From Silene conica (Eukaryota > Streptophyta > Magnoliopsida > Caryophyllales > Caryophyllaceae): 64,000 nt of DNA. Each line of letters begins with the position of its first letter. Position 1 is the stretch's first letter. Positions 26,812 to 37,862 of this stretch are shown here, in pieces. The translations under genes were made by a program, and so were the position numbers. The stretch covers positions 67,746,292 to 67,810,291 of the forward strand of contig CM055312.2 of NCBI GenBank assembly GCA_029255685.2, given 5' to 3'. The notes under the pieces are model-generated. The model saw only the letters and a list, made by a program, of their open reading frames with translations. It did not search any database and had not been told where the DNA came from.

Positions 26812-27345
26812 GTTCAGAGGCGACATCTTAACGCATAACCTAGATACTAAATCAGTCAACAAGTATAAAGGTTCAGAGGCGACATCTTAACGCATAACCT
26901 ATATACCAAGTTCACAATATCAAGCAAGGACTCAGAGGCGAAAACTCAACGCATGGACCGGCTATCACAGAACACTAGACTCAGAGGCGAAAACTCAACG
27001 CATGGACTAGCATTCAATTCACAATCACAAGTAAGGAACTCAGAGGCGAAAACTCAACGCATGTTCTAGCACCAAACACCTGCACTCCGGGTAAGGTATG
27101 ACAACCTGAATGCCCCGTCGTGCAGCTGCTCTACTCGTCAGACTCAGAGGCGAAAACTCAACGCATGTTCTGACGCGATCACACAAACATGTCTGGACTC
27201 AGAGGCGAAAACTCAACGCATGTCCCAGACACGACAATCAAACACGTATGGAGCTCAGAGGCGACATCTTAACGCATACCTCTATACATGACAAACAATC
27301 TACGTATTAAGTTCAGAGGCGACATCTTAACGCATAACTTAACAC
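26812..27345 (-). repeat. Spaced repeat CAGAGGCGA...AACGCAT in the solo LTR, about 9 copies
   Basis: Two versions of one 26-bp unit alternate in blocks: CAGAGGCGACATCTTAACGC and CAGAGGCGAAAACTCAACGC. They are separated by unlike spacers of roughly 25-80 bp. Related segments ending CCGGTCGGGGGGTCT (about 26618-26660) and CCGACCGGGGGGTCT (about 27440-27483) bracket the array. Confidence 0.85.
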
Positions 27346-28034
27346 GCATCAAAACAACATCATCAAAGTCTATGAACTAAACTCTAGTTCTACTTTCTTA
27401 ACTTCTAGTCAACACTTAATTGACCCCAGGAACTAAGTTGAGGGAGAGCCGATTTCCCTTTCGTTTACCCGACCGGGGGGTCTCTATCCTCTCTCCATTC
27501 CCGAACCCAATATAGTGTCGCCCATCCTCCGGGGACCTCAACTCATATCCGTAAGAGATAACCAATTCCAACAACAAAGACTCACTCAAGACTTTCATCT
27601 CACAAGTCTAAGGGTCATACAATACTTGACTAGGTACACTAAGTCTCTTTACAAGCCTAGGATGCACTTAACTTAAGAGAAGAACATCCCAAACTTAAAT
27701 CACCAACTACCCCATTATGACCAAAATGATAACTAACATATGCTAGATAACAACACCTCTAATTGTTGCTTGATAACTACCCAATAACCATCATATTAAC
27801 ACTTGAAATGATACTTAAGCATGAAGAACAACTTAGATTAACAACCTTACAACAACCATTAAAAGTATTAAACATGAGATACTTAATTAAACACTTGGTC
27901 ATACTTTAATTAGCCTAAACATGTATTCTAAATCATGTGAATATATTCATAAACATGGCTAAAACATCACTTAAACAATTGAGAAACAAACACCCAAAAC
28001 AATCACGAAACAATGAAAACAACACGAAGATACA

Positions 28035-28110
28035 GGCGGATTGCGCAGCCTGCGCAATAGGGTGCGCAGCTGCGCCTGAATTGCGCAGCCTGCGCTTAGG
28101 GTTGCGCAGC
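28035..28110. repeat. GCGCAGCCTGCGC cluster in the solo LTR
   Basis: Four copies (three GCGCAGCCTGCGC-like and one GCGCAGCTGCGC) lie at about 20-bp spacing. The core is the same as in the Athila element hosting this LTR, although the LTR belongs to another family. Confidence 0.85.
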
Positions 28111-29182
28111 CTGCGCCCCTACACGGGCAGGTCTGTTTCGCGATTTTCCTGCAATTCGCCAATTCCTCTAAACTTTCGACAAACACTTCTACATCATGAT
28201 TTCAAGCTACAAATCATTCCTACCAGCACATATAACCCATAACAATCCTCAAGTATTCATCCACATGATTATTGAACATCTAAAACACAAATTATGAACA
28301 ATTCTTGTATCCGTCTTAAGAACTTAAAATCTGAAATATAAACTCATCAAGCATAAGAACATCAAATACTCTAATCAAATCATGTGGGAACATATAAAAA
28401 CACATTCCTAACATCAACCTAAACTCAAACATCATCAACAATACAAAAATCAGAAACTTAGAACAAGAACACAACACAAAACTTGCTATTTTAACAAAAA
28501 GGCCGAGTTTCTCATTATCGTCACCTTATAACTTCTTAAACCAACATGAATCCGACTCCAAGCTACTCCTTTGTCCAAGTCCGCTCTAGAAACACAACAA
28601 ACATCCGTAAACCTCGAAAAACGTGACCTTAGGGTCAAGGCCAGAGTATAAGACGGAATTATTTTGGGTAAAAACTTACCTAGAAAGATGGAGGTCGAGA
28701 AGAGGAATCTGTGGCCGCGAAAATCGCCTCAATCGGATAAGAAACGAAGATTCTATGAGAGTTTTAATATTGAAGGAGGAGGAAATCAAAAATGGTGTTT
28801 TGTTTAAATCTGAAAAATGAATTGGAGGAGGGAGGTAGAAGATGGTGGGGTTAGGGTTTTGTGAGGAAAAAGAGGGGAAATGGATCCATTAACAAGTTAG
28901 GCCCATAAGACAAGTTTTAAGACGGTTTAAGCTAAGAACACCGACTTAAGGTAACTATAAACTTAAGATGATATAAATATTTCCGGACTATGAAATTAAA
29001 TTTCTAAGACGTAAATTACGCAATTAAATGAAATCTTATTTAAATCCTTTAAAATATTCTCACATAAATTAATCGGTTATTTAAATGAAATTTCACAATT
29101 TACGAAATATAATTTATTTCTCGAACTTGAAATTAAAATCTTTAAACTTCCAAGTCTCGAAATATTGGGATGTTACAGTACC

Positions 29183-29830
29183 CCTAAACGGAAGCCAAGA
29201 AAAGGAGTTGAGAGAGTCACGGTTAGTGGGCATGTTTCGGCAATTTTTAAAAAGAACCTTCCCGAAAAATGTGATGATTCGGGCATGCTAACTATACCGT
29301 GCTCCATTAAGGGTGAATCTTTTGCTAGAGCCATGTTAGACTCGGGGTCTTCCATAAATGTCATGCCTTACTCCGTGTATGAGACTTTAGAGTTACCCCC
29401 TTTGTCTAAGTCAAATGTCGTCACTCAATTGGCGGCCCGGTCAATAATTCAACCCAAAGGTTTTATTGAGGATGTCATAGTAGAAGTTGACAAATTCATG
29501 TTTCCGGCCGATTTCTATGTTTTAGACATGGAGCCGGATTCCAAGGCTACACCCCTTTTGTTAGGAAGACCTTTCATGAGAACTTCTAAGACCAAACTTG
29601 ATATGTATGATGGCAACTTAACAATGGAATTTGAGGGAAACATCATAAAATACAATGTGTATGAGTCCATGAAAAGAACCGATGATTTGAGCTTTTGTTA
29701 CTTTTTGGATGTCATTGAGCCATTGACAAATCAAGTTTATAAACTATGTCATAGGAGCCCTCTTGAAGTGGCCCTCACTAACGATGTGGAGAAAGAAGGG
29801 TTGCGTTTCTTGTTGTCTAATGATGTGTAG
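29183..29830 (+). pseudogene. Athila protease segment of pol
   Basis: The frame open across 29165-29830 shows HVSAIFKKNLPEKCDDSG and then the retropepsin core LDSGSSINVMPYSVY (active-site D in DSGSS) and LLLGRPFMRTSKTKLD, the second protease motif. An aspartic protease of this kind cleaves the Gag-Pol polyprotein. TAG at 29828-29830 stops it; the same frame goes on open to about 30028, through an acidic EELLEETKDEES stretch into the CGCAGCC repeats. The start lies in the shared TSD of the inserted LTR, so no native start exists here. Confidence 0.8.
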
Positions 29831-29914
29831 GAAACTATCAAAGCATTGGATAAGGAAGAACTTTTAGAAGAAACTAAGGACGAAGAATCGACTGAAAAAA
29901 ACAGTGCAAACCGC

Positions 29915-30045
29915 AGCCTGCTACCAGAGACGCAGCCTGCGGTCCTGGACGCAGCCCTGCGGCATTCAGCGCAGCCTGCGGTTTCTCCAGGCGCAGCCTA
30001 CGGTTTCTCCAGGCGCAGCCTGCGGTAGGGAGGGCAGCCTGCGTG
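29915..30045. repeat. CGCAGCCTGCGG cluster inside Athila pol
   Basis: At least six copies or variants of GCAGCCTGCGG lie between the protease and RT coding segments. The frame used by the protease enters the array and ends in it at TAG about 30026-30028. The RT frame (a different one) emerges from it. The array is therefore within a region that should be continuous coding sequence. Confidence 0.8.
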
Positions 30046-30998
30046 ATTCTCTGTACTTGACACAACAAGTTTCTTTCCAAGAACACTACCCTTTCCAAAC
30101 CAAGTTTCTTCCCTTAGAGGCTTCCCTTGAAAGACCACTACCCTCTACTATAAAGCCACCCACCCCCAATCTCAAACAAATTCCCGATCATTTGAAATAC
30201 ATTTTTCTTGGTGAAAAAAGTACCCTACCTCTTATAATTTCAAACACACTTGAGGGAGACCAAGAGAAGAGATTGGTGGAGGTTTTGCAAAAGTACAAAG
30301 GCGCTTTTGGGTGGAGTATTGCGGATCTTAAAGGGATAAGCCCAAGCATTTGCATGCACAAAATTCGTTTGGAAGGAGAAGCGAAGCCGGTTCGACAACC
30401 GCAAAGGAGATTGAATCCTCCAATGATGGAGGTTGTGAAAGAAGAGATCATAAAGCTACTCCAAATGGGAATCATCTACCCCATTAGTGACTCCCAATGG
30501 GTAAGTCCTACCCAATGTGTACCCAAAAAGGGCGGGGTGACGGTAATCGAAGGCAAAGAAGGAGCCTTAATCCCCACTCGGATTCAAACCGGGTGGAGAG
30601 TTTGCATCGATTATCGCCGCCTCAATGCCGTGACCTTCAAAGACCATTACCCCTTGCCCTTTCTAGATCAAATGCTAGAAAGGTTGGGGGGAAAAGAGTT
30701 TTATTGCTTTTTGGATGGCTACTCCGGATATTTTCAAATCTCAATTAAGCCGGAGGACCAATCAAAAACAACGTTCACATGCCCTTTTGGAACATATGCA
30801 TACCGGAGGATGCCTTTCGGGTTATGCAATGCTCCAGGTACTTTTCAGAGATGTATGATGAGTCTTTTCTCGGACCTTGTGGAAAGAGTCTTAGAGGTCT
30901 TCATGGATGATTTCACCGTCCATGGAGACAACTTGGACGCATTTTTGGACCACCTAACTACGGTCCTAACCGATGCACGGAGTCACACCTTATGTTGA
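30046..30998 (+). pseudogene. Athila reverse transcriptase segment of pol
   Basis: A different frame from protease. Motifs in order: KYKGAFGWSIADLKGISPS, WVSPTQCVPKKGG, WRVCIDYRRLN, HYPLPFLDQMLERL, FLDGYSGYFQI, MPFGLCNAPGTFQRCM and VFMDDFTVHG with the catalytic DD. This is the RNA-directed DNA polymerase that copies the element. The frame ends TGA/stop at 30996-30998 because of a frameshift near 30975; the coding continues in the next frame at about 30992 with KCHFMVKSG and GHIVSKRGI. Confidence 0.85.
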
Positions 30999-31134
30999 AC
31001 TCTGAAAAATGTCACTTCATGGTTAAAAGCGGCATCGTGTTAGGACACATAGTGTCGAAAAGAGGGATTAAGGTGGATGTGGCAAAGGTGGAAGTAATAA
31101 AAACTTTGCCATATCCACTAATACTCGAGATGTA
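30992..31134 (+). pseudogene. Athila RT thumb fragment between two frameshifts
   Basis: A short open piece reads LNSEKCHFMVKSGIVLGHIV and ends near TAA at 31132. The RNase H-integrase frame begins at 31135 in yet another phase. Thus two frameshifts lie within about 150 bp (near 30975 and 31110-31130). Confidence 0.75.
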
Positions 31135-33075
31135 ATGTCATTCCTAAGACATGCAGGCTTCTACCGAAGGTTCATAAAAGATTTTTCAAAAATTGCTTAC
31201 CCCTTGTGCAAGCTCTTGCACAAGGATGTGGAGTTTGTTTTCAATGATGCTTGTAGGTTGGCTTTTGATACCTTGAAGGAAAGGTTGGTGACGGCACCCA
31301 TTATCCAAGCTCCGAGATGGGACCTTCCGTTTGAGATTATGACGGATGCTAGCGACTATGCTCTTGGCGCAATTCTAGGCCAAAGAGAAGGAAAGGTGGC
31401 AAATGTAATCCAATATGCCTCCTCGCTATTGAATGATGCTCAAAGGAACTACACCACTACGGAGAAGGAATTCTTGACGGTGGTGTATGCTATTGAAAAA
31501 TTCCGATCATATCTTTTGCGAGCAAAGGTCGTCATTTTCACCGATCACAAGGCTATAAGACAACTTGTTGACAATAAGGACACCAAAGCTAGGTTGATGA
31601 GATGGGTGCTTTTATTGAGTGAGTTTGATATTGAGATCAAAGACAAAGAAGGAAGTGCAAATGTGGTGGCCGACCATTTGAGTAGGCTCCACATTAATGA
31701 AGATGTGGCAAAGAAAATGGGAGTGGTCGATGGAAGTCTACCACATGAGTCACTTTATGGATTGAGAGTAATTGAGCCATGGTATGCAAACCTTGTCAAT
31801 TATATCGTGACCAAAAGGCTTCCAACCACCTTGTCTTCAAGTCAAAGAGATAAGATCAAAAAGAATGCCCGATACTTCATTTGGGATGATCCGTACTTAT
31901 GGAAGATGTGTCAAGATAATATCGTTCGCCGTTGCATCCAGGATGTAGAAGTGCCCTCAATTCTTAGACATTGCCATGAATATGCTTGTGGGGGACACTT
32001 TGGTCCCCAAAGAACCGCCCGAAAAATCTTGGAATGTGGTTTCTATTGGCCAAGTATATTTCGGGATGCCCAAGCTTATGTGAAGACTTGCGATCGTTAC
32101 CAAAGGTGTGGGAATATCTCTCGACGGAATGAGATGCCCCAACAACCTATCCTCTTTTGCGATATTTTTGATGTGTGGGGCATAGATTTTATGGGACCAT
32201 TCCCGAATTCAAGTGGGTACATCTACATCTTACTTGCGGTTGACTACGTGTCCAAATGGGTGGAAGCAATCCCCACAAGGATAGATGATGCAAAAACCGT
32301 TTCTAGCTTCATCCAAAGTTTTATCTTCTCAAGATTTGGATATCCTAGGGCAATCATAAGTGATCGGGGCACACATTTTTGCAATCGAATCATTCAATGC
32401 TTATTAAAGAAGTATGGAGTCATCCACAAGATCTCCACCGCTTACCACCCTCAAACCAATGGACAAGCGGAAGTTTCAAATCCCGAAATCAAAAGAATCC
32501 TTGAGAAAACGGTGAACCCAGACCGGAAGGATTGGAGTAAAAGGTTGGATGATGCTTTGTGGGCATACCGTACGGCCTACAAAACTCCAATTGGCATGTC
32601 TCCATATTGCCTCATTTATGGAAAGACATGTCACTTGCCGGTTGAAGTTAAACACAAAGCCTATTGGGCGATAAAATCATTCAATCAAAGCATCGATGAG
32701 GCGGGGTTGCACCGTAAATTGCAAATTCAAGAGATGGAGGAGCTCCGGTTGGACTCTTATGATAACGCGGCCCTCTACAAAGAAAACACAAGAGTGTGGC
32801 ATGACAAGATGATTGCCCGAAGAAGTTTCAAAGAAAATGACAAGGTTCTTGTATTTCAAAATAGGTTTAAGCTTTTTGCAGGAAAGTTGAGGTCCCGATG
32901 GTTTGGTCCTTATGTTGTGAAGAAGGTGCATCCTCATGGAGCGGTGGATGTAGAGGATCCTAACTCGGGAAGATTGATCAAGGTGAATGGGCAACGAATT
33001 AAAGCTTACCATGAAGAAGTACAAGACCTAGGAGGGGAAGAAGTTAAATTGGAAGAGCCCGTCTATGAAAGTTGA
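31135..33075 (+). pseudogene. Athila RNase H and integrase segment of pol (646 codons, open)
   Basis: It begins at the RT connection (FLRHAGFYRRFIKDFSKIAY). RNase H covers about residues 60-190 (MTDASDYALGAILGQ, TTTEKEFLTVVYAIEKFR, IFTDHKAIRQL, DHLSRLH). The integrase zinc finger HHCC is at about 280-335 (CHEYACGGHFGPQRTARKIL ... CDRYQRC). The core D,D,E is in WGIDFMGPFPNSSG, IISDRGTHFCN and HPQTNGQAEVSNPEIKR. The C-terminal part has RWFGPYVVKKVHPHGAVDV. Integrase inserts the cDNA. This is the longest intact frame in the window. The start codon is only the first Met after a frameshift, not a native start. Confidence 0.9.
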
Positions 33076-34210
33076 CAACCAAGAAGCATCAAGTCGAGCC
33101 ATCGATTAAATAACGGCAAAGTTTGTAAATATCCTATCCCCTTTTCAAGTTTTAGTTTCATACATTTCCCCGTTTTAAGCATTTTGTTTTGTATTTTCGG
33201 TTCCTTAACAAACAACTTGAAGTTACTAATACGTGTTTTAAGATGTTTTAGACTTGTGAGAGGTATGACAAAGTGTGTGAAGGACGTTGATGTCAAGAAG
33301 GCAAAGAAAGTGATCCCGTGTTTTGGTTAAGTCTCGGAGTGGAGTGGGAATCTTGGCCATGGGAAAGAAGTAAGAAATTCAAAAATTCAGCCAGGGGCGC
33401 AGGCTGCCTGCTACGACGCAGCTTGCGGGGCAGAGGATTTTGAGACGAAGAAAAAAATCGAAAAATCAGTGAAAACCGCAGCCTGCGTGATTTTACGCAG
33501 CCTGCGGTACTGGACGCAGGGCTGCGGTATTTTACGCAGCCTGCGTTTGCGGCGGGTTTTGAAAATTTTCCTCTTCTTATGTCGTGTCATCCTCAACCCC
33601 ATCCCATTATCCAACTTTCAGATTTCCTTCAAAACATAAAACCCCTTTTCAAACGTTTCACGAACATCTTCATCCTCCACAATACTCCATCACCCTAACT
33701 CAAGTTTTCAAAAATCAATAACCATTACCAATTCCTTGAACTTTTACACCAACAAACCAACCACTCAAACCATCAAACCCAAGAACCAAAAACCTCAACA
33801 AAACCTAGATTTTTTTCCCTCAATCCCAAGGTTTACCAACGGATTCAAGGCTCAATCTGGTTCTAGCAAGGTTCCATCAACTACTCTCACTGCTTTGATG
33901 CCAATTAGGAAAGGTATAAACACTCTTACACCCTCTTGATAATTTTCATTCAAAGTTAGTCTAGAAATCAATTTTAGGATTGATTTTTGGTTTTTAATTG
34001 TTGTTTGATGCTCTTGTTGTTGTGGTAAAATATATTTTCTGGGTGAGATATAGGAAGCAATCAACAAACACTTTCCCAAACCATTTTCAACATCCTTGCA
34101 TACTAAGTGTTTGTTGATTTGCCTCTTAGAGTGAAAAATCGTTTTGAGTGGTAAATTTTTCAAGTGTAAAAGTTCTCCTTTCACAAATAGCCCCCAAGTT
34201 GTCAAAATTG
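33076..34210 (+). other. Athila spacer between pol and the extra ORF
   Basis: About 1.1 kb of noncoding sequence, apart from the CGCAGCC cluster. It may contain the intron or splice acceptor used to express the downstream ORF, as described for env-position ORFs of Athila elements, but no site can be fixed by eye. Confidence 0.5.
33395..33545. repeat. CGCAGCCTGCG cluster downstream of Athila integrase
   Basis: About seven copies or variants (GCGCAGGCTGCC, ACGCAGCTTGCGG, CGCAGCCTGCGT, ACGCAGGGCTGCGG) lie in the spacer between pol and the extra ORF. It is the third site in the same element. Confidence 0.85.
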
Positions 34211-35962
34211 TTTCGAGGGAAGGGAAAGAAGAGAGCCGCGGTGGAGGAGCCCGTGGAGGAGGAGGAAGTGGTTTTTGCGGGTCATGAGGGTTTGAATGCG
34301 GCGGCCCTTAAGATTTGAAACAAATTTTTTGCACCAAAACCTCAACATGTGGTATCCACAAAGTTCCTTTGTCCAACTACCTTGAGGGAGCTAGGCCTTT
34401 TCGACATTACCCATCAACTTCTTTCCAAGTTAGGGCTCGCAGCCTACCTCGACAATGATGCTTGGGACACCACCTACCGGTCCTACACCTATGAGTTTCT
34501 TTCGACCCTTACCGAGCTTGATGTTGTGGAGGGTGAAGATAATAAGTATCGGTTCCGATTAAGCGGTTCTTGGCACGAGTGCACTCTCTCGGAGGTCCGG
34601 GAAATCCTCAAAATAACCAAACCACCCTCTCACATTCCTTCCATTAGGCGCATTCCCAATGACCTTTGGTTAGGACTCACCGGATCTTCATTCACCACCA
34701 AAGATGATAAGGTCTCATCCATCACCAACCCCCCTCTCCGCATCATAGCACGTTTTATTGCTAGTCTTTTCTTTGCGGTGGGGGAACCCACCAAAGTTAA
34801 TGATAAGATTAAGATCTGCTTATGGAGTATGCTTCCGGAGGGGAGCGGAGTCCCCGATTGGGCAAAGATGTTCATGGATGCTTGTCTCAAGCATAAATTA
34901 AAAATCTCGGGGGGGAACATTAACAATGGAGGCCTTGTCACCTTCTTTGTCCGACACTTTGAGGGTCAAATTCCCGCCAATCAATCTATCAATGAAGCCA
35001 AGGGAATTTGCTACTACAATGGGCATGCACTTCAAGAGTGCAACATGTTCCGAATAACTTGTGTTTCACCTTTAGGGGGTTTTTGGCTTGGCAAGGAGGG
35101 ATTACCCTTTCTCCGTCTTCCGTCGGAGAATCCTATTCCAAGTGGGATCTGGGCTCGAGATTTCTTGTGCAAAATTGACCCCACCCTTGAAGGCGAACAA
35201 AGAGGAAACCAAAGGGAAGGAAGGAGATCTAATGTTTCTCGGGAGGAGTTTAGGAGGGAGCGGAATGAGGGAGAAATGGACGTTATACCAATTGAGGATT
35301 CTCCCATTCGGAGTCCGGGTGGGTACTCTCACATGCAAGACACGGAAATGCCGGATGTCGTAGGGTCTACAAACCCACCCTTGGCACCTTGGCAACAACA
35401 AATATTTAACCATTTTGAGAGTACCCGGCAAGCTCTTCAAGGCATTAGCGGCAAAGTTGAGAGCTCCTACACTTGGCAACAACAACAAGAGCCAAGGTTG
35501 AGTGAGTTGGACAAATGGAGGATTGCCTCCATTGAGCATGAAAGAGCCGTAAAGGAGGCCGAGGAGGATCAAAACCGGATGATTTCGGAGATGCACCGGC
35601 GCCAACAAGAATCTATGGCTTGGCAACAAGAGCAAGATAAGCGTTGGAGGGAGCAACAAAGGATGTGGGAAGAACAAAACTCTTGGAGAGCGGAAGCCAC
35701 CTCCCATTTCGGAATGCAAAATGAGAGGTATGACCAATACCTTGATGATTCCTATGAGGATGAACAAACCCAAGAGGACACTCTTGGGCTTGTACACGGG
35801 CTTTTTGGAATGACACTTTACCCCAACGATCCAACCTACCAACCTCATCGTACCCAAGATCAACTCAACCAAAGCATGGGCCGGGTGAGACAAGTGAGAG
35901 AGCGCCGGGGTGAAAGGCGGGGGAGGAAGAGCACAAGTAGCTCCCAACCCCCCGATTTGTGA
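34211..35962 (+). pseudogene. Athila extra ORF in the env position (ATHILA ORF-1-like)
   Basis: The frame is open from about 34211 (GKKRAAVEEPVEEEEVVF) with one in-frame TGA at 34316-34318, then runs 537 codons from ATG 34349 to TGA 35960. The N-terminal half (LRELGLFDITHQLLSKLGLA, YEFLSTLTELDV, SEVREIL) resembles the plant 'ATHILA ORF-1' family. The C-terminal half is Gln/Glu/Arg-rich and probably coiled coil (about residues 350-455), ending in a basic RRGERRGRKS tail. No signal peptide or clear membrane span is visible, so an envelope role is not supported by this copy. Function unknown. Confidence 0.7.
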
Positions 35963-36857
35963 AAGAAAGAAGTTGGCACCTTCACACATTGAGGACAATG
36001 TTTGACTCAAGTGTGGGGGGGATGGTTTACACGAAAAGCGAAGAACTTCAAGTTTGTTTTATGTAATGTTTCCTTTTTATTTATGTAGTATTTTCATTCT
36101 TGTTTTAAAAAAACTGAAAAAAAAAAGAGAAAAGAAAAAAAAAAAAGAAAAAAAAAATCTCGGCTAGGTGAAAACCCACAAGGGTGGGCGCCTAGGCAAA
36201 ATTGGGAAGGTGGCCGAGGACGGAATGAAAACCCGAAAGGGCGTTCCGGGCAAAAAGAAAAATTGAGTTGCGAACCACCACGAGAGGAAAGGAAAAGCTA
36301 AGGTGAAAACCCGAAAGGGCACTATAGGCAAAATAAGAGGGAAAAAAAAAAAGAAAAAAAATGAAAAAGGTCAAAACAAAAATGGAGGGACAAGAAGGGA
36401 GTGATAAGGAGGGTTTTGGAAGGAGGTTAGGTATAGGTTTAATTTCTTTTTGTGTCACAAAATTTGGTTTTAAATCGGTGGTTTTCATTTGTGCTACTTG
36501 GATTGTTAATTGTTGGATGTTGGGGGCAACCAAGTAACACGATTGTGCATATTACGGAGTGATAAGGGGCGTTATAAGGGGAAGGTATGATGTTTTGATG
36601 GATTTTTGAGGTCACCTCGCTATCACCTCGGGATGAGGTGATGGTGGCCATCTTTTGATAGGGAGTTATAAGAAGGGTGGAAGTGTTGATGAGTCGGAGT
36701 TGGAGGTTCATTGTGTCTTGTTTTGAGGGAGTCATAAGGTGGATGAGTGAGGGAAGAGTGAATGTCAACCTTTTAAGTCTAGTTTGTGTTTTTTCTTTTT
36801 AATCGGTGTTTTGTGTCGAGGGAGGCATAAGAAGGGGGTTGTAAGGGAAGAGAGATC
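35963..36857 (+). other. Athila 3' noncoding region
   Basis: It begins TTGAGGACAATGTTTGACTC then AAGTGTGGGGGGGATGG, phrases common after the last ORF in this lineage, followed by an A/G-rich tract (36105-36156) and the three-hairpin cassette. It is cut at 36857 by the copia LTR. The polypurine tract that should precede the 3' LTR is not present. Confidence 0.65.
36161..36327 (+). repeat. Three stem-loops with a shared AAAACCC-GAAA-GGG loop
   Basis: Hairpin 1 is 36161-36196 (GGCTAGGTG pairs CGCCTAGGC, one mismatch, loop AAAACCC ACAA GGG). Hairpin 2 is 36221-36248 (CGGAATG pairs CGTTCCG, one G-U). Hairpin 3 is 36298-36327 (CTAAGGTG pairs CACTATAG, one G-U, one mismatch). Each stem is different in sequence but still pairs, each loop has CCC-GAAA-GGG or a variant, and each is followed by GCAAAA. 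Confidence 0.75.
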
Positions 36858-37847
36858 TGTTGGGGCTGGTGTCCTTGACAATTAAGTACAATGACTTATT
36901 AAATCTCTTTAAGGATCACAAGGGCATACTTCAGTATTATTACCAGTTTATCCACGTTTATCAATAACGGTTGGCTTGCTAGATAAGTTTGACGTTATTG
37001 TCATACGGATGGCGGTGATCAACTGGTCCCTATACGTCACACCTATAGGACACGTTTGAGAGATGTGAAGGTATGAAAATACAGTCACATTTATGCCGGA
37101 TATGACTAAACAGTTAGTCAGAGGTATTGACTATTAAATTAGTCAATAAGATGTTGAGATTATTATTTAATACGGATTAAATAATTTTAGCTAACACGGA
37201 TTACATGATTTATTCGTAAATTAAATATAAACGGTTATATTTAATTAAATATTGTATTCGCGTATTAATATAAACGGTTATATTAATTTGGGTAATTATA
37301 CAATATCGTAATTTTATCAGACCATTATTAATACATCGACTGCATTAATATCTGATAACATGTATACGATTTATAAATAAAACCCGCGAATAATATTTAG
37401 CTAATCGGGTCGAATCACGCAAAGGGATAAGGTAAGAGTGGAAAAAGCCCACTCTTACCCTAACCCTATTCGGCCGAACCCATATACTACATAAGGAGAG
37501 TCTTTCTCCTTTTGTCAGTAACTGTTGAATCATAATTCTCACAATTAGGGTTTTGAGAGCATTCTTCTCCCAAAACTCAGATCTCACATCTAAAACTTCA
37601 ATAACTCTCCCCATATTGCAAGACAATTGGAGAGCCTTTCTAGCACACGCGGCATCGTCTCAAACAAAGTCTTGGGTGCAAGTTATAGGAGGGAATTTAC
37701 TTTAATTCCTGTTCTTAGGCCTATTCAAGCAAGGACCCAAGGTTGTATTCTTTTTCATGTTTTTATTTATCTTATGACTATAATCACAACTGTAATTTTC
37801 ATTATAATCCTGCAAGTTTAGGGCGAATACATGCTATATTCCCCACA
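36858..37847 (+). mobile_element. Copia 5' LTR
   Basis: 990 bp, TGTTGGGGCTGG to ATTCCCCACA, with TG...CA ends, followed after two bases by the primer site. Its partner is at 44519-45508. Small frames inside are not genes. Confidence 0.9.
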
Positions 37848-37849
37848 AG

Positions 37850-37862
37850 TGGTATCAGAGCC
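37850..37862 (+). promoter_or_regulatory. Copia primer-binding site (tRNA-Met type)
   Basis: TGGTATCAGAGCC sits just after the 5' LTR, the usual initiator-tRNA-Met complement. It is duplicated at 45511-45523 after the 3' LTR. Confidence 0.9.

Larger units (their letters stand above)
26463..29177 (-). mobile_element. Solo LTR of a second gypsy family, TSD GTACC
   Basis: A 2715-bp block starts TGTAAAACCCC and ends GGGATGTTACA, flanked by GTACC at 26458-26462 and 29178-29182. Read on the minus strand it begins TGTAACATCCC, like Tekay/Del chromovirus LTRs, so minus orientation is inferred. It contains the CAGAGGCGA minisatellite (26812-27345), a duplicated segment bracketing that array, and a CGCAGCCTGCG cluster. 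Small frames inside have no recognisable domain. Confidence 0.85.

Noticed and set aside
26812-27345. CRISPR array
   Set aside because: Regular repeats with variable spacers resemble one, but it lies in a plant LTR with a TSD, the repeats have two versions, the spacers vary widely in length, and there are no cas genes.
34211-35962. Envelope gene giving infectious ability
   Set aside because: The ORF is in the env position, but this copy shows no signal peptide or membrane span, has a glutamine-rich coiled-coil end and an in-frame stop.
35102-36010. 302-codon minus-strand frame opposite the Athila extra ORF
   Set aside because: It is a shadow of the plus-strand coding frame and has no recognisable domain.
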